NCBI GenBank assembly: GCA_016841005.1
Contig: JAEORG010000418.1
Location: 1 to 7,373 of the forward strand
Reading direction: 5' to 3'
Origin: Candidatus Thorarchaeota archaeon
GTDB taxonomy: Archaea; Asgardarchaeota; Thorarchaeia; Thorarchaeales; Thorarchaeaceae
DNA length: 7,373 nt
Positions within the stretch are counted from its first letter, which is position 1. Each line of letters begins with the position of its first letter. The notes beneath the pieces were generated by a model. It searched no databases. It was not told the DNA's origin and saw only the letters and a list, made by a program, of their open reading frames with translations. Below, one piece after another: positions 1-4,331 of this stretch. A program made the translations under genes and the position numbers.

Positions 1-59
1 GGGAGATCGCACGGCTGAAGACCGTGTTGTCCGCGGTTCAAATCCGCGCTGCGGCACCA
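1..59 (+). tRNA. tRNA-Phe (GAA), 5' part cut off by window edge
   Basis: This is the 3' part of a tRNA, starting near D-loop position G18. The anticodon stem is CACGG/CCGTG (10-14/22-26) around the loop CTGAAGA, giving anticodon GAA at 17-19 and so phenylalanine. A T-arm follows (CGCGG, TTCAAAT, CCGCG), then acceptor strand CTGCGGC, discriminator A and an encoded CCA at 57-59. The acceptor 5' strand and the D-stem 5' strand lie outside the window. No intron is present in the visible anticodon loop. Confidence 0.93.
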
Positions 60-64
60 TTTTT
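60..64 (+). terminator. oligo-T terminator after tRNA-Phe
   Basis: A run of five T follows the encoded CCA directly. Archaeal RNA polymerase commonly terminates at oligo-T without a hairpin, so this probably ends the tRNA transcript. The run is short and some readthrough into dut is possible. Confidence 0.45.
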
Positions 65-82
65 GATTCTAACAAGGAACTT

Positions 83-96
83 CTATATCATATAAC
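83..96 (+). promoter_or_regulatory. TATA-like promoter of dut
   Basis: The stretch CTATATCATATAAC holds two overlapping TATA-like cores in the gap after tRNA-Phe. With the usual archaeal spacing of about 26 bp, the second core (89-96) places transcription start near 118-120. That is just before the ATG at 125 and downstream of the alternative GTG at 110. The placement is inferred from spacing only. Confidence 0.5.
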
Positions 97-111
97 AGAA
101 TATCAGGATGT

Positions 112-115
112 GGAG
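112..115 (+). promoter_or_regulatory. Shine-Dalgarno GGAG for dut
   Basis: GGAG lies nine bases before the ATG at 125 and overlaps the alternative GTG start at 110. This favours reading GTGGAG as ribosome-binding sequence rather than coding sequence. If transcription starts near 118 the site would be excluded and the mRNA nearly leaderless, so the two cues are not fully compatible. Confidence 0.35.
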
Positions 116-124
116 ATTGAGAAG

Positions 125-565
125 ATGTCCAATGGTCTAGTTGTTAAAGTTAAGAGATTACATCCAGACGCAACAATTCCTCATCGTGCTCGACCAGGTG
201 ATGCCGCATTCGACCTCTATTCAGTAGATGATTATCTTCTAGGTCCAGAATCAAGAGAATCTATTCACACTGGCATTGCTATTCAAATTCCAGAAGGATA
301 TGAAGGTCAAGTCAGACCTCGGAGTGGTCTTGCCATGAAACAAGGCATCACAGTAATAAATTCTCCAGGTACCATAGATAGTGGATATCGAGGTGAAGTG
401 GTAGTCATTCTTCACAATCTTGCAAAAGATGGTTTCTTCATCAAAAAAGGGATGAGAATCGCACAGTTAGCTATTCGCCCTGTACCAGAAGTTGAATTTG
501 AAGAAGTTGCTGAATTGGATGAATCGGACAGGGGTTCAGGCGGTTTCGGAAGCACTGGTGTTTGA
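125..565 (+). CDS. dut: deoxyuridine 5'-triphosphate nucleotidohydrolase (dUTPase)
   Basis: This enzyme hydrolyses dUTP to dUMP and pyrophosphate, keeping uracil out of DNA and supplying dUMP for thymidylate synthesis; it is expected to be a cytosolic homotrimer. All five motifs of the trimeric family are visible in the 146-aa product: motif 1 GDAAFDLYS (25-33), motif 2 PRSGLA (65-70), motif 3 with TIDSGYRGE (83-91, catalytic-type D85 and base-stacking Y88), motif 4 RIAQL (111-115), and the glycine-rich C-terminal arm RGSGGFGSTG (136-145). Length is normal and nothing is broken. An in-frame GTG at 110 would add five residues. I prefer the ATG because the family usually begins just before VKVKRLHPDA and because of the upstream GGAG and TATA positions. 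Motif 5 and TID-SGYRG separate it from dCTP deaminase, the main alternative. Confidence 0.95.
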   Translation: MSNGLVVKVKRLHPDATIPHRARPGDAAFDLYSVDDYLLGPESRESIHTGIAIQIPEGYEGQVRPRSGLAMKQGITVINSPGTIDSGYRGEVVVILHNLAKDGFFIKKGMRIAQLAIRPVPEVEFEEVAELDESDRGSGGFGSTGV

Positions 566-570
566 TTTTT
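566..570 (+). terminator. possible oligo-T terminator after dut
   Basis: Five T follow the dut stop codon directly. This could end the dut transcript before the reductase gene 57 bp further on, which has its own TATA-like box, but the run is short. Confidence 0.25.
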
Positions 571-580
571 CAGTAATGTA

Positions 581-588
581 CTAATAGC
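581..588 (+). promoter_or_regulatory. TATA-like box before the geranylgeranyl reductase gene
   Basis: CTAATAGC is centred about 38 bp before the ATG at 623, which would give a leader of roughly 12 nt. That leader would begin at or inside the SD-like TGAGG (611-615). A second AT-rich candidate, CAATTAAG near 595-602, would give a leaderless start. The sequence alone does not settle which is used. Confidence 0.35.
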
Positions 589-622
589 TGCTCTCAATTA
601 AGTTCGAGATTGAGGCCATCCT

Positions 623-1831
623 ATGACTGACTATGATGTCATCGTGGTTGGTGGTGGTCCTGCTGGATCAACCACTGCAAGACGAGCAGTTCAACAGGGA
701 CTCAGTGTGTTACTCCTTGACAAGGAGAACTTTCCACGATTAAAGCCATGTGCAGGGGGTTTTTCGGATCATGTTGAAAATTCCCTTGATTTTAGTATGG
801 CAGATGTGATTCAACGTCGTGCATATGGTCAGAGAATCTTTTCTCCCTCAGGAATAGAAGTAAGCTGTATCAGACCAGAACCGTCAGGATCTCTCGTTAT
901 GCGAGCTGACTTCGATCATCTCCTGCTACGAAAGGCTGAGGAGGTTGGAGCAGAGGTAAAACAGGGAGAGAAGGTAATCAAAGTCACTGACGAAGGAAAG
1001 AAAGTTGTAGTTAACACCGAAGATACATCATATACTGGAAAATATGTGGTCGGAGCTGATGGTATCAATAGTACGGTTGCAAAGAGTCTAGGATTCTACA
1101 AAAGTTGGCCAAAAGATAGTGCAGCGGTCTGTGTTGAAGTTGAAGCAGAAGTAGGGGAGGATGTAGTAAAGAGAATCTGTGGTGTACCTTATCACGAAGA
1201 GGGAATTGCAATCAATATCTACTTTGGACCAGTACCATACGGATATGCATGGTGTTTCCCCAAAAAATCAATACTTAGTATAGGTGCTGGTTGTAGACAG
1301 GATAAGGTTCAGAATCTAAGAGCCAGATTTTCTGAGTGGTTTGATAAGTTCAAGAAGACTCACGATATTGAACCTAAGATTCTATCAGATACAGCAGCAC
1401 GAGTGCCATTCAAAGAGCCAGCTAAGACTACCTTCAAAGGACGTGCAATATTGGTGGGAGATGCAGCAGGTCTGGTGAATCCGTATGACGCAGAGGGAGT
1501 TGTTATGGGTGTTAAGTCCGGCATTCTCGCAGCACCTGTTTTGAAAGAGGCTGTTGAATCCTCGAATCCGGGACTGTTGAAACATTATGAGAAAGCATGG
1601 AAAGCTGAGTTTGGTGATACACTCAAGGTCGGTAAGAATGTCGCCAAGATTCTCTTCAAGAGCGAAAAGAACATGGAAACAATCTGTCGACTCGGTGCAG
1701 AGGATCCAGTAATTAATGAAGTGATGTACAAGATGATTGCAGGACTTGAAAACTACAAGGTACTCTATAGAACACTCATAAAACGAATACTCACAAAACA
1801 CCCAAGAGATGGATTGTCCCTCTATACCTGA
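623..1831 (+). CDS. geranylgeranyl reductase family FAD-dependent oxidoreductase
   Basis: This is a flavoprotein of the archaeal geranylgeranyl reductase family, which saturates double bonds of the isoprenoid chains of membrane lipids or of geranylgeranyl diphosphate; it is expected to work at the membrane surface. The 402-aa product shows the N-terminal Rossmann FAD motif GGGPAG (10-15), the family KPCAGG segment (41-46), RADFDHLL (94-101), GADG (144-147), the signature PxxYxWxFP as PYGYAWCFP (205-213) and the second FAD motif VGDAAG (278-283) followed by NPYDAEG. Length is typical. The ATG is preceded by TGAGG with about seven bases of spacing. It lies 57 bp after dut with a TATA-like box between, so it may be transcribed separately. 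The exact substrate cannot be told from sequence, because paralogs in this family act on lipids, quinones or diphosphates. Confidence 0.92.
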   Translation: MTDYDVIVVGGGPAGSTTARRAVQQGLSVLLLDKENFPRLKPCAGGFSDHVENSLDFSMADVIQRRAYGQRIFSPSGIEVSCIRPEPSGSLVMRADFDHLLLRKAEEVGAEVKQGEKVIKVTDEGKKVVVNTEDTSYTGKYVVGADGINSTVAKSLGFYKSWPKDSAAVCVEVEAEVGEDVVKRICGVPYHEEGIAINIYFGPVPYGYAWCFPKKSILSIGAGCRQDKVQNLRARFSEWFDKFKKTHDIEPKILSDTAARVPFKEPAKTTFKGRAILVGDAAGLVNPYDAEGVVMGVKSGILAAPVLKEAVESSNPGLLKHYEKAWKAEFGDTLKVGKNVAKILFKSEKNMETICRLGAEDPVINEVMYKMIAGLENYKVLYRTLIKRILTKHPRDGLSLYT

Positions 1832-1833
1832 AT

Positions 1834-2151
1834 CTAGCTAGTTTCCCTACTGGCGTCAAGAATAACCTGTATCAGCATATCAAAAAGAGGGCCATCTGGG
1901 TGGATGATAGGAGTGAAGTACTTGTGACCAGCATGTAGTCCTATTACACTCATCCTATCTCTACATACAGTAAGTAAGACTCTGATTGCCTCCGGAGTCC
2001 AATGTGTGACATCGATAATACCTGCAAGAGGCATTGAACTAACATACACCTCAAACTGGCTTGACATTAATTCGCCGCTGACAAACCTACCAATGTTTTC
2101 AAGAATGGTATAATCTGCTTCAGTATCGACCTCAGATGAATCAAGTGTCAT
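1834..2151 (-). CDS. uncharacterised 105-aa protein
   Basis: I do not recognise this protein. It is 105 aa with no signal peptide or membrane segment. It has an acidic N-terminus (residues 5-18), a mixed central part, a histidine-containing stretch VIGLHAGHKYFTPIIHPDG (69-87) and a hydrophobic, probably helical end (LFDMLIQVILDA). The histidines at 73, 76 and 84 are suggestive but form no metal motif I can name. Support for a real gene comes from the ATG, full use of the space, and a TATA-like CTTAATAG centred 25.5 bp before the start, the spacing expected for a leaderless mRNA. The same octamer precedes the nitroreductase gene at nearly the same distance. The stop codon lies two bases from the convergent reductase stop. 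Confidence 0.68.
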   Translation of the reverse strand: MTLDSSEVDTEADYTILENIGRFVSGELMSSQFEVYVSSMPLAGIIDVTHWTPEAIRVLLTVCRDRMSVIGLHAGHKYFTPIIHPDGPLFDMLIQVILDASRETS

Positions 2152-2172
2152 GTCTATGAGTCTTTACAGCAT

Positions 2173-2180
2173 CTATTAAG
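2173..2180 (-). promoter_or_regulatory. TATA box CTTAATAG, probably a leaderless promoter for the 105-aa gene
   Basis: The minus strand reads GGGGCTTAATAG, with the AT-rich core centred about 25.5 bp before the ATG at 2151. That spacing puts transcription start at or next to the start codon, and no Shine-Dalgarno site is visible. The G-rich bases upstream are where a BRE would sit. Confidence 0.5.
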
Positions 2181-2190
2181 CCCCACAGAG

Positions 2191-2412
2191 TCATGGATCT
2201 GAATGGATTCTAGTAGCACAGAGACTCCAGGTGACTTCATCATCCCTAGACCGCCAATATACGACCCAGGTGCCCTCTAAAGTTCGCGAGATGTGGACAT
2301 GATTATCACTACTCAGCTTCTTCGCCTGATTGATGGCATCCTGGCTTCGTTTGTATTCGCCATCCAATTTATACACCTTACCCCCCAAGAATCTCCACTT
2401 GTCTGGTGTCAT
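2191..2412 (-). CDS. uncharacterised small basic protein, 73 aa
   Basis: No named family is recognised, but the sequence looks like a genuine small protein. It has a short beta-type segment GGKVYKLDGEYKR (10-22), an amphipathic helix with evenly spaced Ala and Lys (SQDAINQAKKL, 23-33) and a strand pair VHISRTLEGTWVVYWRS (39-55). The order GxxYxLxGxY, helix, then W-V-V-Y-W-R resembles small archaeal proteins of about 60-80 aa that I have seen but cannot name with certainty. The tail from 56 is less regular. The gene starts at an ATG, has a TATA-like TTATTAGG centred about 24.5 bp upstream with no SD, and ends 39 bp before the 105-aa gene, which has its own box. It diverges from tRNA-Val. Confidence 0.65.
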   Translation of the reverse strand: MTPDKWRFLGGKVYKLDGEYKRSQDAINQAKKLSSDNHVHISRTLEGTWVVYWRSRDDEVTWSLCATRIHSDP

Positions 2413-2432
2413 GTATATTGGTGCAGAGTTAT

Positions 2433-2440
2433 CCTAATAA
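2433..2440 (-). promoter_or_regulatory. TATA-like box for the 73-aa gene
   Basis: On the minus strand TTATTAGG is centred about 24.5 bp before the ATG at 2412, which fits a leaderless transcript. It lies in the 95-bp divergent spacer shared with tRNA-Val, back to back with that gene's own AT-rich box. Confidence 0.38.
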
Positions 2441-2472
2441 CCACCCACACAATTTGGTGCAACGTCGGAATC

Positions 2473-2480
2473 TTTTTAAT
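2473..2480 (+). promoter_or_regulatory. TATA box for tRNA-Val
   Basis: TTTTTAAT is centred about 31.5 bp before the first base of the mature tRNA. This predicts transcription start a few bases upstream of the tRNA 5' end, to be trimmed by RNase P. It is the only AT-rich block close in front of the tRNA. Confidence 0.5.
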
Positions 2481-2507
2481 CGGAAGCAACCCGAACCACT
2501 TTGCCAT

Positions 2508-2585
2508 GGGCCGGTGGTCTAGCCCGGCTATGATACCGCATTGACAGTGCGGTGGTCACGTGTTCAAATCACGTCCGGCCCACCA
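2508..2585 (+). tRNA. tRNA-Val (GAC)
   Basis: A complete cloverleaf can be drawn. Acceptor GGGCCGG (2508-2514) pairs with CCGGCCC (2575-2581), followed by discriminator A and an encoded CCA (2583-2585). The anticodon stem CCGCA/TGCGG encloses TTGACAG, giving anticodon GAC at 2543-2545, which reads GUC/GUU valine codons. The T-arm is ACGTG, TTCAAAT, CACGT. There is no intron. It is the only plus-strand gene after position 1831 and points at the stop codon of the 173-aa minus-strand gene 15 bp beyond. Confidence 0.97.
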
Positions 2586-2600
2586 CTTCTTACTGATTGT

Positions 2601-3122
2601 TTAGAAATACATCCCAGCACGCATGGGGTACTTCTTTCTGAAGACTCGATTAGCCGACCTTTCTAGAGACCTTCTAACACTTAGAATATCAGGACCAAGT
2701 CCACTAAGGTCTGGTCGAGTAAGGACAGGACCATGTAGAAGATGATCTATGTTTCCTCTTTCAATTTCAGCAGGAAGTAGCGGGTCTCTATGAAGTATAT
2801 CATGTAGATGCTGCTGAATCTGGGCGGGATTGGACATTGACTCAATCAGAGCCTCAATATCCGTCTGAGTAAGATTTCGAGAGCCAAACTCAGGTGATGT
2901 TCGAATAGAATCAATTACATCATTTGATTCTGGAAGTTCAGTACCTGCCCCAGTAACCTCATGTGGATTTACCGGAATTATCCTGAGCTGAAATGCAGAG
3001 TCATTTCCTACAACAAGCATATCTCCCACTGGTGTGCTCATGACCCTCCATCCTCTAGGTGACTCTGAATATCTCTTAAGAATGCGTGGGACAATCTCAT
3101 CAGCAGGTTCAATTTCAGGCAC
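2601..3122 (-). CDS. uncharacterised 173-aa protein
   Basis: I recognise no family. The product has no signal peptide or membrane segment. Residues 24-50 (GWRV...VVGN...FQLRIIP) look like a small beta-rich unit. A loop rich in Pro, Gly and Glu follows at 51-66. Residues 85-131 look mainly helical (TQTDIEALIESM, IQQHLHDIL, NIDHLLHG). The C-terminus (148-166) is strongly basic (RRSLERSANRVFRKKY), possibly nucleic-acid or membrane contacting. The start is a GTG, with an in-frame stop shortly upstream and a TATA-like CTATATAC centred about 32 bp before it. An internal ATG at 3041 has GGAGG just three bases ahead, but starting there would cut off the first strand of the beta unit. The stop lies 15 bp from the tRNA-Val 3' end. 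Confidence 0.72.
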   Translation of the reverse strand: MPEIEPADEIVPRILKRYSESPRGWRVMSTPVGDMLVVGNDSAFQLRIIPVNPHEVTGAGTELPESNDVIDSIRTSPEFGSRNLTQTDIEALIESMSNPAQIQQHLHDILHRDPLLPAEIERGNIDHLLHGPVLTRPDLSGLGPDILSVRRSLERSANRVFRKKYPMRAGMYF

Positions 3123-3150
3123 GGGAGTCCAATCATCCTATGTACTGGTC

Positions 3151-3158
3151 GTATATAG
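3151..3158 (-). promoter_or_regulatory. TATA box before the 173-aa gene
   Basis: The minus strand reads CCAATACTATATAC, with the core centred about 32.5 bp before the GTG at 3122. The predicted leader is only about six bases. The box gives this gene its own promoter despite the upstream minus-strand gene ending at 3207, and it supports the GTG start over the internal ATG at 3041. Confidence 0.5.
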
Positions 3159-3206
3159 TATTGGAGGAACATCAGATAAAGCTGATTGATGGATATGAGT
3201 TCTAGC

Positions 3207-3587
3207 TCACAGTCTTGCTGAGAGTGCTTCTCCAAGTGACCGGGTGGGTGTAAGGCCACCTCTTACAATACTGCATTCAGACTTAAGTGAGTCCACCATT
3301 TCTGATATTTTCCTATCAATCTCTTGTGCCTGCTCTTCCCATCCTAATGATGGATCATGTAGGTCATCATAACTCAATGTATAGATGAAGTTCAGAATCA
3401 CACCGTTGAGTGGTACACCTACTGCAGTAAAGGTGATTCTTCTAATCAATTCAGGACCTTCGAGAAATGGGCCTCTGTAATAATCTGGTCTGTACATGAC
3501 CACTGCTGCCTTACGCGCAAAGTCCTCAAAATCCTCAAACCTGTCCACTACTACTGGTTGAGCTGTGTTGTTCCTCAAATCGTTCAT
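3207..3587 (-). CDS. uncharacterised 126-aa protein (start uncertain)
   Basis: I recognise no family. From the chosen ATG the product is 126 aa. It has an acidic helix-like segment RFEDFEDFARKAAVV (16-30), an aromatic patch YRPDYYRGPF (32-41), a hydrophobic strand region RRITFTAVGVPLNGVILNFIYTLSY (49-73), then an acidic helix from residue 83 to about 103. There is no clear membrane span or signal peptide. The frame stays open upstream to ATGs at 3629 and 3728. I choose 3587 because GGTGAG sits four bases before it and because the codons beyond 3629 run into AT-rich DNA with a strong TATA box. The 3728 start cannot be excluded, since another AT-rich box (3754-3762) lies about 30 bp before it. 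The 5' region is unusually structured, which suggests regulation. Confidence 0.65.
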   Translation of the reverse strand: MNDLRNNTAQPVVVDRFEDFEDFARKAAVVMYRPDYYRGPFLEGPELIRRITFTAVGVPLNGVILNFIYTLSYDDLHDPSLGWEEQAQEIDRKISEMVDSLKSECSIVRGGLTPTRSLGEALSARL

Positions 3588-3590
3588 GTT

Positions 3591-3596
3591 CTCACC
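3591..3596 (-). promoter_or_regulatory. Shine-Dalgarno GGTGAG deciding the start at 3587
   Basis: GGTGAG, matching the 3' half of the archaeal consensus GGAGGTGA, lies four bases before the ATG at 3587. The ATG at 3629 has only a weak GGAAATA context. The TGA inside this site would also stop a possible 31-codon leader ORF beginning at 3687. Confidence 0.45.
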
Positions 3597-3634
3597 AATT
3601 GGTTCCGTGCAAAGTCCCTCTGACCCCATTATTT

Positions 3635-3652
3635 CCAGTGGAGCCAGTGGAG
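3635..3652. repeat. perfect tandem 9-bp repeat, two copies
   Basis: CCAGTGGAG occurs twice in direct tandem. If the long reading frame of the 126-aa gene is translated here, the repeat gives a PLAPLE-type duplication; otherwise it lies in the leader. It could be a slippage duplication or a paired protein-binding site. Confidence 0.55.
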
Positions 3653-3656
3653 GATC

Positions 3657-3680
3657 TACGTACGTACGGGCCTCCCGGCC
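3657..3680 (-). promoter_or_regulatory. GC-rich hairpin and TACGTACGTA palindrome in the leader of the 126-aa gene
   Basis: Next to a very AT-rich promoter lies a short GC-rich block. The palindrome TACGTACGTA (3657-3666) is followed by two mutually exclusive small stem-loops: CGGG/CCCG (3667-3670/3674-3677, 3-base loop) and GGCC/GGCC (3669-3672/3677-3680, 4-base loop). The block falls just downstream of the predicted transcription start and could affect the leader RNA. The stems are only four pairs, so this is tentative. Confidence 0.3.
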
Positions 3681-3708
3681 AGCACATACATAATATATAC
3701 TAATTTGT

Positions 3709-3716
3709 ATATAAAT
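3709..3716 (-). promoter_or_regulatory. TATA box TTTATATA before the 126-aa gene
   Basis: TTTATATA on the minus strand is the best match to the archaeal TATA consensus in the window. Standard spacing predicts transcription start near 3686-3687, giving a leader of about 100 nt before the ATG at 3587. A second AT-rich core lies near 3690-3702. If this box is used, the ATG at 3728 is upstream of the transcript and cannot be the start. Confidence 0.5.
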
Positions 3717-3763
3717 ATTTTTATTCATTTATTCTAATAAATTATTGTTTGAATAAATTATAC

Positions 3764-3779
3764 TGGAACACGTGTTCCA
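3764..3779. promoter_or_regulatory. perfect 16-bp palindrome, candidate operator
   Basis: TGGAACACGTGTTCCA is identical to its reverse complement over all 16 bases, with no loop, as expected for a site bound by a protein dimer rather than an RNA hairpin. It sits in the 91-bp AT-rich spacer between the second ferritin-like gene and the 126-aa gene. It lies directly upstream of the TATA-like TATAATTTA (3754-3762, minus strand) and about 48 bp upstream of TTTATATA. The regulator is unknown. Confidence 0.5.
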
Positions 3780-3782
3780 ACT

Positions 3783-3789
3783 AAAAAAA
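3783..3789 (-). terminator. oligo-T terminator of the ferritin-like gene pair
   Basis: On the minus strand a run of seven T, preceded by TTTTG and TA, begins about 30 bp after the stop codon at 3820. It is the longest T run downstream of any gene here and fits archaeal oligo-T termination. Confidence 0.55.
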
Positions 3790-3819
3790 TACAAAATTCT
3801 TCATTGTCAAATCAGACAT

Positions 3820-4272
3820 CTAAAATGTTTGGCAGACTTTCCGAATTCTGGAGATCTGTTTTACTTTGACATACGCGAGGTATTCAAAGAGACGGCTGAT
3901 TACCTTAGATTTGGCTCTAGCAGCAATTGATAGAAAGAATGTGTAACCTTTGAGTTCTTTCTCCAAGGCTCTGTTACATACGAAAATTCTTGGATCCACA
4001 TCTTCTCTTGTCAAGTCAAAAGGCAGCTCATCTGGCGAGTCATACCTATCAGAAGCTTCTGTAATCTCTTCTAGTTCTGCAATAATCCCCCTAGCCATCA
4101 TATTCTTGAGATGGTCCATGAGTTCTGCTTCAGTATCTGCAAGAACCATCAATAATGCCTTGACCTGAGGGGATTCCACATTCAGTGCAGCGTTGTGATA
4201 GTACTGAAAGTGATTTGCAGTGGTTGTATGAGCTAATCTAAGCATAGCTTGAACGGGATTCTTTAGACTCAT
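3820..4272 (-). CDS. ferritin-like four-helix protein, second tandem copy
   Basis: The product is a 150-aa, almost entirely helical protein that aligns without gaps to the neighbouring gene (about 74 identities). Four helices match the rubrerythrin/ferritin-like order: 7-30, 37-60, 101-120 and 124-145. Helix 2 contains VKALLMVLADTEAE (37-50) and helix 4 LFEYLA (128-133). My alignment to the rubrerythrin pattern puts non-ligands at several expected metal positions: T18 for Glu, L51 for His, K136 for Glu and Q139 for His; E48 and E106 remain. It shares with its paralog the segment DPRxFVCN (93-100) and a C-terminal VCxTF. A TTG at 4296 would add eight residues. I prefer the ATG because it aligns exactly with the paralog's GTG. 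Function is unknown; a metal or redox role is possible but not shown. Confidence 0.78.
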   Translation of the reverse strand: MSLKNPVQAMLRLAHTTTANHFQYYHNAALNVESPQVKALLMVLADTEAELMDHLKNMMARGIIAELEEITEASDRYDSPDELPFDLTREDVDPRIFVCNRALEKELKGYTFFLSIAARAKSKVISRLFEYLAYVKVKQISRIRKVCQTF

Positions 4273-4316
4273 TGGGATGCACGTATTGTCTGACAAACTT
4301 GCACAAATGACTTTCT

Positions 4317-4326
4317 CTTATTACAA
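4317..4326 (-). promoter_or_regulatory. weak TATA-like box before the second ferritin-like gene
   Basis: TTGTAATAAG on the minus strand starts a few bases after the upstream paralog's stop codon. It is centred about 25 bp before the TTG at 4296 and 49 bp before the ATG at 4272. The second copy may therefore have its own promoter, or it may simply be co-transcribed across the short gap. Confidence 0.28.
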
Positions 4327-4331
4327 ATCAA

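Noticed and set aside
1385..1801. 138-residue open frame on the minus strand inside the reductase gene
   Set aside because: It is antisense to the well-supported geranylgeranyl reductase, is Cys- and His-rich in the way shadow frames often are, and has no family resemblance.
2293..2544. 83-residue plus-strand open frame running into tRNA-Val
   Set aside because: It overlaps the tRNA and is antisense to the 73-aa gene; its hydrophobic look comes from the complement of that gene.
2508..2585. tRNA-Val as an integration site (att) for a mobile element
   Set aside because: No integrase or recombinase is present and I found no second copy of the tRNA 3' end in the window.
3038..3259. 73-residue minus-strand frame bridging two genes
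   Set aside because: It overlaps the ends of both the 126-aa and 173-aa genes in another frame and crosses the TATA box at 3151-3158; no domain is seen.
3667..3680. GC-rich hairpin as an intrinsic terminator
   Set aside because: The stems are only four base pairs, no T run follows on either strand, and it lies where the leader of a gene begins.
3950..4168. Ser-rich plus-strand open frame inside a ferritin-like gene
   Set aside because: It is a low-complexity shadow antisense to a gene whose frame is supported by a close paralog.
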